DNA of 8,265 nucleotides, taken from assembly GCA_964548045.1 (NCBI GenBank), contig CAZJQZ010000106.1, forward strand, positions 1 through 8,265. The letters are read 5' to 3'. Under the pieces are notes generated by a model that saw only the letters and a list, made by a program, of their open reading frames with translations, searched no databases and was not told the origin of the DNA. A program made the translations under genes and the position numbers. Origin of the DNA: JBGLNL01 sp964548045. GTDB taxonomy: Bacteria > Chloroflexota > Dehalococcoidia > SZUA-161 > SpSt-899. Below are positions 1-5,516 of the stretch, one piece after another (the stretch's first letter is position 1; each line of letters begins with the position of its first letter).

Positions 1-7
1 TACACAT
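1..7 (-). CDS. Probable start of a divergent gene running out of the window
   Basis: On the minus strand an ATG occupies 7-5. It is preceded at 7 nt by AGGTG (complement of 15-19), a reasonable SD, and the strong leftward promoter at 57-85 points at it, which would give a leader of about 43 nt. Only two codons are visible, so the product cannot be named. The gene matters because one of the DosR-like boxes sits just upstream of its promoter, making it the likeliest target of the adjacent regulator. The real start could also lie further left, outside the window. Confidence 0.35.
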
Positions 8-56
8 ATTAATACACCTAAAGGATCAGGGATGTATTTCCAATTTGTGTGCGCTG

Positions 57-85
57 ACTATATCATCTGTTTCATCACTTGTCAA
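57..85 (-). promoter_or_regulatory. Strong leftward sigma70-type promoter
   Basis: On the minus strand a perfect -35 TTGACA (complement of 80-85) is followed after 17 nt by TATAGT (complement of 57-62), with an extended -10 TG one base before it. Transcription would start near position 50 and run left. A DosR-like dyad at 92-105 lies directly upstream of the -35, centred about 48 bp before the predicted start. That is a usual place for an activator of the NarL/LuxR class. Confidence 0.65.
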
Positions 86-91
86 TAGTAC

Positions 92-105
92 GGGCCTAAA
101 GTCCG
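92..105. promoter_or_regulatory. DosR/DevR-like operator, site 1
   Basis: The plus strand reads GGGCCTAAAGTCCG; the other strand reads CGGACTTTAGGCCC. This is an imperfect 14-bp dyad matching the mycobacterial DosR core GGGACTWWAGTCCC at 12 of 14 positions. Thirteen bases (92-104) are repeated exactly in inverted orientation at 216-228. It lies just upstream of the -35 of the leftward promoter. Binding by the neighbouring LuxR-type protein is inference. Confidence 0.5.
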
Positions 106-159
106 GTATCTCCATCACCCTCTTCAGGCGCAAATTGAGATTATTTACTAGTACTAATA

Positions 160-188
160 TTGACCAGAGTTGTAAAATGTGTTATCCT
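160..188 (+). promoter_or_regulatory. Candidate promoter of the PAS-LuxR gene
   Basis: TTGACC (160-165) is separated by 17 nt from TATCCT (183-188), with an extended -10 TG at 180-181. Transcription would start near 195, leaving a leader of about 55 nt before the ATG at 250. The TTG at 160 that could open a longer reading frame is part of this -35 box, which argues against its use as a start codon. Confidence 0.45.
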
Positions 189-195
189 TAACCGC

Positions 196-225
196 CCTAA
201 AGTATTACTTAAATGGGACTTTAGG
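196..225. repeat. Inverted repeat in the regulator leader
   Basis: CCTAAAGT (196-203) and ACTTTAGG (218-225) are perfect 8-bp inverted copies separated by 14 nt. The right arm is the core of DosR-like site 2 and the left arm repeats the core of site 1. It could act as paired protein half-sites on DNA or as a small hairpin in the leader RNA. Confidence 0.45.
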
Positions 226-228
226 CCC
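215..228. promoter_or_regulatory. DosR/DevR-like operator, site 2
   Basis: GGGACTTTAGGCCC matches the DosR core GGGACTWWAGTCCC at 13 of 14 positions. It lies 21 bp before the start codon and downstream of the candidate transcription start, a position more fitting for repression, and so for negative autoregulation, than for activation. The match to the consensus is direct; the regulatory role is inferred. Confidence 0.5.
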
Positions 229-249
229 TGTATTTACGGAAGGAACTCT

Positions 250-1368
250 ATGGGAAAAGATTACGTGCATCTGGCCGGAGAAATAAGGGATGCGTATTTC
301 CTGATTCAGGATGCGAAAATCCAGATGTTGAGCGGTTCCGAGTTGCCCAGACTGGGTTACCATGAAAGCGACCTGATTGGAAGGCCTTTCACTTGCATAT
401 TCCCCTCAGAAGCGCACGAGGAGTTGCTGAGAAATTACGAAAGTGTGCTTTCGGGCGATAAGAAAACAGACCGGTTTCGCACTGATCTGGTCAATGCGGA
501 TGGAACTCGAACCCCGATAGAAGTTTCAATTTGGCCGACCTGGCATCAGGGGAAACCATCGGTTACCGGGATTATCCTAGATTTGAGCGGAAGGCAGGAA
601 ACAGAGCAGGCACTGCTGGAATCAGAGGAAAAGCTACGGGTAATGCTGGAATCTATCTCTGAAGGCATTGCGGTTATTGATATGGAATCACATATTATCG
701 ATATGAACCCGGTGATGCTGGACCTCTACGGTTACGATACAAAAGAAGAGGTAATCGGTCGAAGCACTTTTGAATTTATTCCGGTCGAGTACTGGGATAC
801 AGTTATAGAAAATATGAAGAAATCGCTGAAAGAGGGTTCCAGCGGCAACCTGGAAATTGTGCTGGTAAACAAAAACAGCGAAAGGTACGAAGCAGAGATC
901 AGCACTGCTCCGCTGCGGGACAAGTCCGGTGAACCGGTGGGACACATAGCAATAACACGCGATATTACTGAAAGAAAGCTTCGAGAGGCAGAGAATAATC
1001 AACTTCAGGAAACATTGAATCTCTATTCAAATCAAGTGATTAAAGCCAGCAGGGAACTGGTACATGCGATTCGAGGTGTTAATGCCTTGGAATCCGGTCT
1101 TCAACCGGCAAGAAGCCGGGGCTCTTCCTGGAACCCAGTATCAGGTGGGGATGAGGTTGAATTGTTGACTGCCCGTGAAATACAGGTGCTCCAGCTGGCT
1201 GCCCGGGGACTCAGCAACAAGAATATCGGCTTTGAACTGGGGATAACAATGCGTACGGTAAAAGGACACCTCGCTAACATCTATACCAAGATGAAGGTTA
1301 AATCCCGAACGGAAGCTGTTTCCAGCGCCTTGAAAGAAGGATGGATCACCCTGGAGGATATGGGATAG
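250..1368 (+). CDS. One-component regulator: two PAS sensor domains and a LuxR/NarL-type HTH
   Basis: This is a 372-residue cytoplasmic transcription factor. PAS domain 1 covers about residues 8-115 and PAS domain 2 about 128-242, each ending in the usual PAC-like strands ('GIILDLSGRQ', 'GHIAITRDITERK'). A polar, helical linker (about 243-300) leads to a LuxR-type four-helix DNA-binding domain (305-365), with 'LTAREIQVLQLAARGLSNKNI' split by the first turn and a recognition helix around TMRTVKGHL. There is no receiver or kinase domain, so it should sense its signal directly; the ligand (heme, flavin, small molecule) cannot be read from the sequence. The ATG at 250 was chosen because GGAAGGA (238-244) lies 5 nt before it; the longer frame from TTG 160 overlaps the promoter and has no PAS-like sequence. 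DosR-like boxes in its own control region suggest autoregulation. The family is clear, the regulon is not. Confidence 0.9.
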   Translation: MGKDYVHLAGEIRDAYFLIQDAKIQMLSGSELPRLGYHESDLIGRPFTCIFPSEAHEELLRNYESVLSGDKKTDRFRTDLVNADGTRTPIEVSIWPTWHQGKPSVTGIILDLSGRQETEQALLESEEKLRVMLESISEGIAVIDMESHIIDMNPVMLDLYGYDTKEEVIGRSTFEFIPVEYWDTVIENMKKSLKEGSSGNLEIVLVNKNSERYEAEISTAPLRDKSGEPVGHIAITRDITERKLREAENNQLQETLNLYSNQVIKASRELVHAIRGVNALESGLQPARSRGSSWNPVSGGDEVELLTAREIQVLQLAARGLSNKNIGFELGITMRTVKGHLANIYTKMKVKSRTEAVSSALKEGWITLEDMG

Positions 1369-1435
1369 GCACAGCCAAGGAAAGGGCTTACAGATAGTAG
1401 AATGCCATTTTTGAGGAAGTTTCCCTAACAATCAA

Positions 1436-1470
1436 AAAAGGCCCTCCCGCTTTAAGCGAGAGGGCCTTTT
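1436..1470. terminator. Bidirectional intrinsic terminator between convergent genes
   Basis: AAAAGGCCCTC (1436-1446) pairs perfectly with GAGGGCCTTTT (1460-1470). Inside, CGC/GCG can extend the stem past one mismatch. Runs of A and T flank the GC-rich part on both strands, so the hairpin can end transcripts from the PAS-LuxR gene (right) and the collagen-like protein gene (left). Confidence 0.88.
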
Positions 1471-1494
1471 CATTCAAGGGTTTTTAGCCAGCGC

Positions 1495-2337
1495 TTAGGC
1501 TGCCGGCTGCTGTTTACCCCGGATTCCGAACACAATAGCCAGAATCACTGCTATTACTGCAATGATAAGGGCCACTATGGCCAGAACTCCACTGGTACCA
1601 CCGGCGTCCTCGCCATCAGAACCTTTCGGACCAGCCGGACCAGCCGCACCAGCCGCACCAGCCGCACCAGGATCGCCCTTTGGGCCCTGGGCAGCGGTCA
1701 CGGCGAACGTGGCTTCCGCCGTCCTGTATCCGTCGTCAGCTTCAATGACGTAATCGGCAACGGTTGTTGTTGTCGGTATTACACCGGCAACGAAAGTGCC
1801 ATCAGCGCCAACAGTAGCCGTAGCTACTTTCTCGCCATCGAAACTCACTGCAACTGTACAATACGGGGTGAATCCTACCCCAATCGCATTGGTGGCTACA
1901 CCTTCAGTTGGCTTCAATGTGATTCCTGCGGTACCCATTGCTTCCGTGTAGGCATTCAAATCCAGCTCGGTATATTCACCGGTTACCCATGCCACCGGAT
2001 CAGTCGTGCCACTTTCATCACCATCGTCGACCACAAACTGAATGGTCTCGCCTACAAAACTACCGGCCACGTTAATGACGTACTCATCATCCGCCAGTTG
2101 CGTACCAGTAGCAGGAATAACTATTCCTGTTACTGTAGAGACCACTTCCTCTCCACCTACCTTGGCCGTTATCGTCGTGCCAGCTTCCACGCTCTGACCG
2201 TTAAGGGTCACCGCGCCATAAAAGCCGCACGTCGGAGGACCAGGCATATCTGCTGATCCTTCCTGAGCCAAGGCAACTGCGGGGAGGAGGAGCATGGCAA
2301 CTACCAGCATGGCAACTAGAATTCTAACTTTTGGCAT
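1495..2337 (-). CDS. Secreted collagen-like protein with C-terminal membrane anchor
   Basis: This is a 280-residue surface protein. Residues 1-24 form a signal peptide (MPKVR, hydrophobic core, cleavage expected after AVALA). Residues 35-130 and 139-214 look like two beta-rich, Ig-like or carboxypeptidase-regulatory-like modules, each with one cysteine (C37, C160). Nine uninterrupted Gly-X-Y triplets follow (218-244), a short collagen-like stretch that may trimerise. Residues 250-271 are a strongly hydrophobic helix followed by GIRGKQQPAA, giving a type I anchor with a short basic cytoplasmic tail. AAGGAGG (2343-2349) sits 5 nt before the ATG. It lies downstream of the TIG-repeat gene on the same strand with a 92-bp gap and no obvious promoter, so co-transcription is likely. 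The proposed role as a membrane-bound stalk for a surface layer is inference; no enzyme motif is visible. Confidence 0.85.
   Translation of the reverse strand: MPKVRILVAMLVVAMLLLPAVALAQEGSADMPGPPTCGFYGAVTLNGQSVEAGTTITAKVGGEEVVSTVTGIVIPATGTQLADDEYVINVAGSFVGETIQFVVDDGDESGTTDPVAWVTGEYTELDLNAYTEAMGTAGITLKPTEGVATNAIGVGFTPYCTVAVSFDGEKVATATVGADGTFVAGVIPTTTTVADYVIEADDGYRTAEATFAVTAAQGPKGDPGAAGAAGAAGPAGPKGSDGEDAGGTSGVLAIVALIIAVIAVILAIVFGIRGKQQPAA
1631..1670. repeat. 9-bp tandem repeat encoding Gly-X-Y triplets
   Basis: The unit CCAGCCGCA is repeated from 1631 (first copy CCAGCCGGA, then three identical copies and a partial one), encoding GAA/GPA triplets on the minus strand. A unit divisible by three means slippage would lengthen or shorten the collagen-like stretch without a frameshift. 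Confidence 0.8.
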
Positions 2338-2373
2338 TCATTCCTCCTTCCTTTGTTAATCTCTTTTTTTCTA

Positions 2374-2408
2374 GAGATGACCCTGCCCTTCAAAGACAGG
2401 GCCATCTC
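2374..2408 (-). other. Intercistronic RNA hairpin
   Basis: On the minus strand GAGATGGCCCTG and CAGGGTCATCTC (complements of 2397-2408 and 2374-2385) form a 12-bp stem with one G-U pair and an 11-nt loop. The following RNA is A-rich rather than U-rich, so it is not a canonical terminator. It more likely acts as a 3'-end stabiliser or processing boundary that lets the upstream TIG gene be expressed more than the downstream collagen-like gene. Confidence 0.6.
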
Positions 2409-2429
2409 CATTAAGACATTCTTTATCGT

Positions 2430-5006
2430 CTAGTCCTGCCAGCCGATAAGGTTCCAGCCTGTAATCAGGTCATACGTATGAGCGCCATAAACTATGGCAC
2501 AATCCTCGGTGACATTCACCCAGTAGCCTTGGCCTCTGTTAAGGGTATCAAACTGATCAGGAGCGCCTTCATCGACGTCATAGACCAGCCATTCTTTGGT
2601 CTTCTTGTCAAATGTCCAGACCCGGGTGTATTTGCCATCAATAGTGGCAAAGCCGTCTTCCACCGAGATATCGCCGCCCGCACCGGCCATGACCGTGAAC
2701 GGGCAGGTGATCGGATTGCCTTCAGTAACCAGAGCTAATACAGCCTGGCCACCCGGCATCACGCCCGGAACCGTGCCTTCAACTTCAAAATAGCCTTTGG
2801 CATCAGTCAGAGGCAGAGTGTCTATTCGGGAAACATAGGCACCAGCGATCGTCAACTTCTGCAGCTGCGTCAGCGGCTGGAAGCCCGTGCCGGTTACCAT
2901 TACCTTCTCGCCCGCGGCTGCGGACTCAGGATCCACACTGATGGTTGGGGTCGTCACTATGAAATTAGCCTTCAGTGACGTATTATCGCCTTCCGTTCCC
3001 CAGATCTGCATATTTACTTCATCGCCAAGCATCTCAAACGGAGGTACCTTGAACTGGGCCCAGATATGACCAGCACCATCGGGATTCTTAACCGCGATCG
3101 TCTGCTCAGTTGGCTCAGTAACAGTGGTGTACTTAATCGTTACGAAGTTGATATCCCCGGGCAGCCAGCCATCGCCTTCCACGGTTACCAGCGTTCCGCG
3201 CGGGCCTTGCTCCATATCCAGAAGCAGCGTGGGGCGAGTAATTTCGAATGTGGCGCTGGCAGTCATAACATCACCATCATTATCCTCAACCCGCACTTCT
3301 ATCACGTTTGTGCCGTAATTGAAGCCCAGACCATCGTTGGCGGCATTAAGGTCTGCATCAACCTTGATGGTTTTTGGAATCACGTCTCCGGAACTGCTCA
3401 ATTCAGCAAGATTGGTATCATTATCTTTCGTACCATTGATGTAGAGATCAGGCCCAGTATTACCATCATTGATACCGGAGCCGAAATCGCCACCACTAAT
3501 CATGATACTGGTGCCAAACGGGCCGTTGTCAGGGATAATAGTCAGTTCGCGGCCAGTAACCGTGAACATGCCCTGGGCTGCCAAGCAGGTGCCGGTGGTC
3601 GGATTGTAGACAGTGGGACTGGTCGGATCGAAGAAAACGATCACTCCCTTCAAATCAGCGGAGGCATCCTCAGGGATAGTACCCAAGATAGAGAAATTAC
3701 CTGCATCATCAACCTCGATAGCTGTCTGGCTTATGTCTCCTGTTGCCGTGGTATTGCCATATACCAAAACAGCTTTACCGATGGTCTCACCCGGGCAGAA
3801 ACCGCTGCCATCAATGGTTACAGCGGTTCCCGGAGGACCACTGGCGGGATCAACGGTTACCACGCGCGGGTCAACATTAAACTCAATAGTTTGCGCATAT
3901 ACAAGAGTTCCTGCCCCCAAATACACATCAGCACAGCTTATCGTCTGCGGGCCGCTGGCCGTCATCCTGTCGATTTTTACGTCGATAGAGAAGTCATCGC
4001 ACAATCCATCGTTGTCCAGGTCCTTAACCAACGTGGCGTAATTGGTATTTATGTAAGCCTGAGTTACATCTACACCAGCCGGAGTTTTCAGCAAATCACC
4101 ACCAATTTGTATATTACCGGGAACGATGGCCCAAGTGCCGGTGGAAACCAATGCACAATTAGGCGTCCCCACGGTAGGCCCATTAAAGTCATATCCCTTG
4201 ACCGTGAACGAGGTGCAAACCGGGCCTGATGTCTTGGAAACCTCGATCCTGGGTGTTACGACGAACCCGGTAATGTCACACTCTCTGCCGGTTCCGTCTT
4301 TCAGCGTTGCTGTACTGCCAGCGCCAGCACCGTATGCGGTAAACTCAAAGGTTCCGTCCGTATCCACGGTGCCCTGCCCGTTGACAGCTCCGGTTGCATG
4401 CACGGTATCGCCAGCATGGAAACCGGCACCACTTACTGTGGTTTCCTGTCCATCAGCAAGCAACTTGGGACTGGCTTTAGCCCAGTCTTCAATTTCGAAC
4501 TCTCCCTCACCTATCTTAGCGCCCTCAATTGCCACCTCAAGCGTATAATATGAATCGGGAGCACCGTCACCGTCTTCCTGAGACAGCTGGGGATTGATAA
4601 TACCTGCGGAGTAGCTGATGTTAATTTCACATGTCGCGCTAGTGTTAGCTGCACCTGCTGTCAAATGCAAAATTTGCCCGTCTACATAAGCACCTGTAGC
4701 GGCAGTGCCGTCTATATCACAGTATTTAACATCGCCGCCAGTTGTAGTGCTCAGGTCTAAATTGCTTATATCGACCCCAGCAGGAAATGTCAAAGCGACG
4801 TCATTACCAGATGCAATATTCGACGAATTCGCATCGATTTCAATAACGTATCCTGATTGTACGTTCGCCTTCAGATTTTGCGGGGTAACACTGTTAACAT
4901 CAGGAGTATTACCCGGGGCAGCCGCGCTTGCCGGCGCAGTGGCCACAACGCACAGGGAGGCGACCATTGCCAGGATCATCATTACACTAAATATCCTGTA
5001 CTTCAT
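2430..5006 (-). CDS. Large secreted IPT/TIG-repeat surface protein, S-layer-like
   Basis: This is an 858-residue exported protein. Residues 1-28 are a signal peptide (MKYR, hydrophobic core, cleavage near APASA). Residues 36-172 form a first beta-rich domain. A series of IPT/TIG-like Ig-fold modules follows, recognisable by 'G..G..V.I.G.GF.PG': about 176-250, 252-378, 383-485, 487-590, 592-685 and 688-772. The clearest are PPGTAVTIDGSGF (391-403) and PRGTLVTVEGDGW (602-614). DLDNDGLCDD (329-338) resembles a calcium-binding loop. The C-terminal 80 residues (779-858) are a separate module with GQGYWVNV and GWNLIGW. There is no transmembrane anchor or LPXTG motif. AAAGGAG (5016-5022) lies 9 nt before the ATG. 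Twelve cysteines is many for an S-layer-type protein, so disulfides are possible. Size, export, repeats and a long structured leader suggest an abundant cell-surface component, but adhesin or other surface roles cannot be excluded. Confidence 0.85.
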   Translation of the reverse strand: MKYRIFSVMMILAMVASLCVVATAPASAAAPGNTPDVNSVTPQNLKANVQSGYVIEIDANSSNIASGNDVALTFPAGVDISNLDLSTTTGGDVKYCDIDGTAATGAYVDGQILHLTAGAANTSATCEINISYSAGIINPQLSQEDGDGAPDSYYTLEVAIEGAKIGEGEFEIEDWAKASPKLLADGQETTVSGAGFHAGDTVHATGAVNGQGTVDTDGTFEFTAYGAGAGSTATLKDGTGRECDITGFVVTPRIEVSKTSGPVCTSFTVKGYDFNGPTVGTPNCALVSTGTWAIVPGNIQIGGDLLKTPAGVDVTQAYINTNYATLVKDLDNDGLCDDFSIDVKIDRMTASGPQTISCADVYLGAGTLVYAQTIEFNVDPRVVTVDPASGPPGTAVTIDGSGFCPGETIGKAVLVYGNTTATGDISQTAIEVDDAGNFSILGTIPEDASADLKGVIVFFDPTSPTVYNPTTGTCLAAQGMFTVTGRELTIIPDNGPFGTSIMISGGDFGSGINDGNTGPDLYINGTKDNDTNLAELSSSGDVIPKTIKVDADLNAANDGLGFNYGTNVIEVRVEDNDGDVMTASATFEITRPTLLLDMEQGPRGTLVTVEGDGWLPGDINFVTIKYTTVTEPTEQTIAVKNPDGAGHIWAQFKVPPFEMLGDEVNMQIWGTEGDNTSLKANFIVTTPTISVDPESAAAGEKVMVTGTGFQPLTQLQKLTIAGAYVSRIDTLPLTDAKGYFEVEGTVPGVMPGGQAVLALVTEGNPITCPFTVMAGAGGDISVEDGFATIDGKYTRVWTFDKKTKEWLVYDVDEGAPDQFDTLNRGQGYWVNVTEDCAIVYGAHTYDLITGWNLIGWQD

Positions 5007-5015
5007 CTATTTTCT

Positions 5016-5022
5016 CTCCTTT
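5016..5022 (-). promoter_or_regulatory. Ribosome binding site of the TIG surface-protein gene
   Basis: AAAGGAG on the minus strand, 9 nt before ATG 5006. It is preceded about 20 nt upstream by the leader hairpin at 5042-5062, which leaves this site single-stranded. Confidence 0.75.
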
Positions 5023-5041
5023 CTTTGATTTAAAATTTTTC

Positions 5042-5062
5042 CTCCGGAAAACGATTCCGGAG
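5042..5062 (-). other. 5' leader hairpin upstream of the surface-protein gene
   Basis: CTCCGGAA (5042-5049) and TTCCGGAG (5055-5062) form a perfect 8-bp stem with a 5-nt loop. In the minus-strand RNA it is followed by GGAAAAATTTTA, whose U run is short. It could be an mRNA-stabilising stem, as seen in leaders of abundant surface-layer transcripts, or a weak attenuator. Confidence 0.6.
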
Positions 5063-5120
5063 ACCCTTTGCGGGATTTTTTCCGTTTTGGCTCTTCATTT
5101 ATCTTCTTCCCTTCAGTCAC

Positions 5121-5127
5121 ACCTCCT
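5121..5127 (-). promoter_or_regulatory. Orphan strong Shine-Dalgarno sequence in the leader
   Basis: AGGAGGT on the minus strand is as good an SD as any in the window but has no properly spaced start: a GTG follows immediately (5120-5118). That GTG would open a 37-codon, very basic frame ending in TAG (5009-5007), which abuts the ATG of the surface-protein gene. A separate 22-codon ATG frame runs from 5098 to 5030. The site may be an upstream ribosome standby or translational-control element. Confidence 0.4.
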
Positions 5128-5133
5128 AATATT

Positions 5134-5337
5134 TTATTTTGAATCTAAATTGCAACCGCAAATACAGGCCGCAATATCACCCAACTTTAGCGCCCGGCTG
5201 GGGGTAAACTGTTTTACCAGTGGGGAATAAGAGGAAATTGATGATTTAACAGCAAAAACTACCTTACCGTTTCCCGGCGAGGTGGTAAAGCCGCAAGTGG
5301 AAATTGCTGTGTTGGGCAAATATCTGCTCTCGACCAT
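5134..5337 (-). CDS. Possible small Cys-rich protein (67 aa), unrecognised
   Basis: This frame of 67 codons reads from ATG 5337 (an in-frame ATG at 5346 adds three residues). It has C15 and a C-terminal ACICGC cluster (C58, C60, C62), which could bind a metal. There is no signal peptide, membrane helix or family I recognise. AAAAGG lies about 9 nt before ATG 5337, a modest SD. It sits between the candidate promoter at 5351-5380 and the TIG surface-protein gene on the same strand, so it would be a first, short cistron or simply part of the long leader. With the predicted transcription start near 5344, translation would be nearly leaderless, which weakens the case. It may be chance. Confidence 0.3.
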   Translation of the reverse strand: MVESRYLPNTAISTCGFTTSPGNGKVVFAVKSSISSYSPLVKQFTPSRALKLGDIAACICGCNLDSK

Positions 5338-5350
5338 TAGAATCATACCT

Positions 5351-5380
5351 TTTGTATCATGTTCAAACTATGTCTGTCAA
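5351..5380 (-). promoter_or_regulatory. Candidate promoter of the surface-protein operon
   Basis: On the minus strand a perfect TTGACA (complement of 5375-5380) is followed after 18 nt by TACAAA (complement of 5351-5356) with an extended -10 TG. Transcription would start near 5344, giving the TIG gene a leader of about 340 nt. It is the best leftward promoter between rho and the surface genes. Confidence 0.5.
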
Positions 5381-5386
5381 TACCTT

Positions 5387-5416
5387 TTGAGATACGCACA
5401 TAGCCTGCACTACCAT
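5387..5416 (+). promoter_or_regulatory. Weak rightward promoter of a candidate small RNA
   Basis: TTGAGA (5387-5392), an 18-nt spacer and TACCAT (5411-5416), without an extended -10. It would start a transcript near 5423 that ends at the terminator at 5466-5499. Confidence 0.3.
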
Positions 5417-5422
5417 AGGTTT

Positions 5423-5499
5423 CATAATCTCAGACGGAACCGGCGCTCAAAAGGTTCCATAACACAAAAAAGTGGCTCAACACGTTGAGCCACTTTTTT
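5423..5499 (+). ncRNA. Candidate small intergenic RNA, about 77 nt
   Basis: This segment would fold into a hairpin GGAACC/GGTTCC (5436-5441 with 5453-5458, 11-nt loop), a short linker, and a perfect terminator stem with a U6 tail (5466-5499). It contains no reading frame of note. Promoter, hairpin and terminator together fit a trans-acting sRNA, but the terminator may instead serve rho on the other strand, and no known RNA family is recognised. Confidence 0.3.
5466..5499. terminator. Perfect bidirectional intrinsic terminator
   Basis: AAAAAAGTGGCTCAA (5466-5480) pairs without mismatch with the complementary arm at 5485-5499 around a CACG loop; both strands end in six Ts. On the minus strand it is the first good terminator after rho, some 260 nt beyond its stop. 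On the plus strand it would end the candidate small RNA. Confidence 0.9.
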
Positions 5500-5516
5500 A
5501 AGTCCTACCTTTATTA

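Noticed and set aside
160..249. N-terminal extension of the PAS-LuxR protein from TTG 160
   Set aside because: The TTG is the -35 of the candidate promoter, lacks an SD, and the 30 extra residues do not resemble a PAS start; ATG 250 has a good SD.
688..1002. Minus-strand frame of about 104 codons inside the PAS-LuxR gene
   Set aside because: Fully antisense to a well-supported gene, with no ribosome binding site or recognisable family.
1562..1753. Plus-strand Pro/Ala-rich frame opposite the collagen-like segment
   Set aside because: Generated by the complement of the 9-bp repeat; no SD.
3066..4229. Long plus-strand frame of 387 codons opposite the TIG-protein gene
   Set aside because: It lies entirely antisense to a clear secreted protein gene, starts without an SD, and its translation shows no domain or signal peptide; it reflects codon bias of the opposite strand.
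3613..4548. Two plus-strand frames of about 140 codons each opposite the TIG-protein gene
   Set aside because: Antisense shadows rich in Ser, Thr, Pro and Val mirroring the repeats of the real gene; no SD and no domain.
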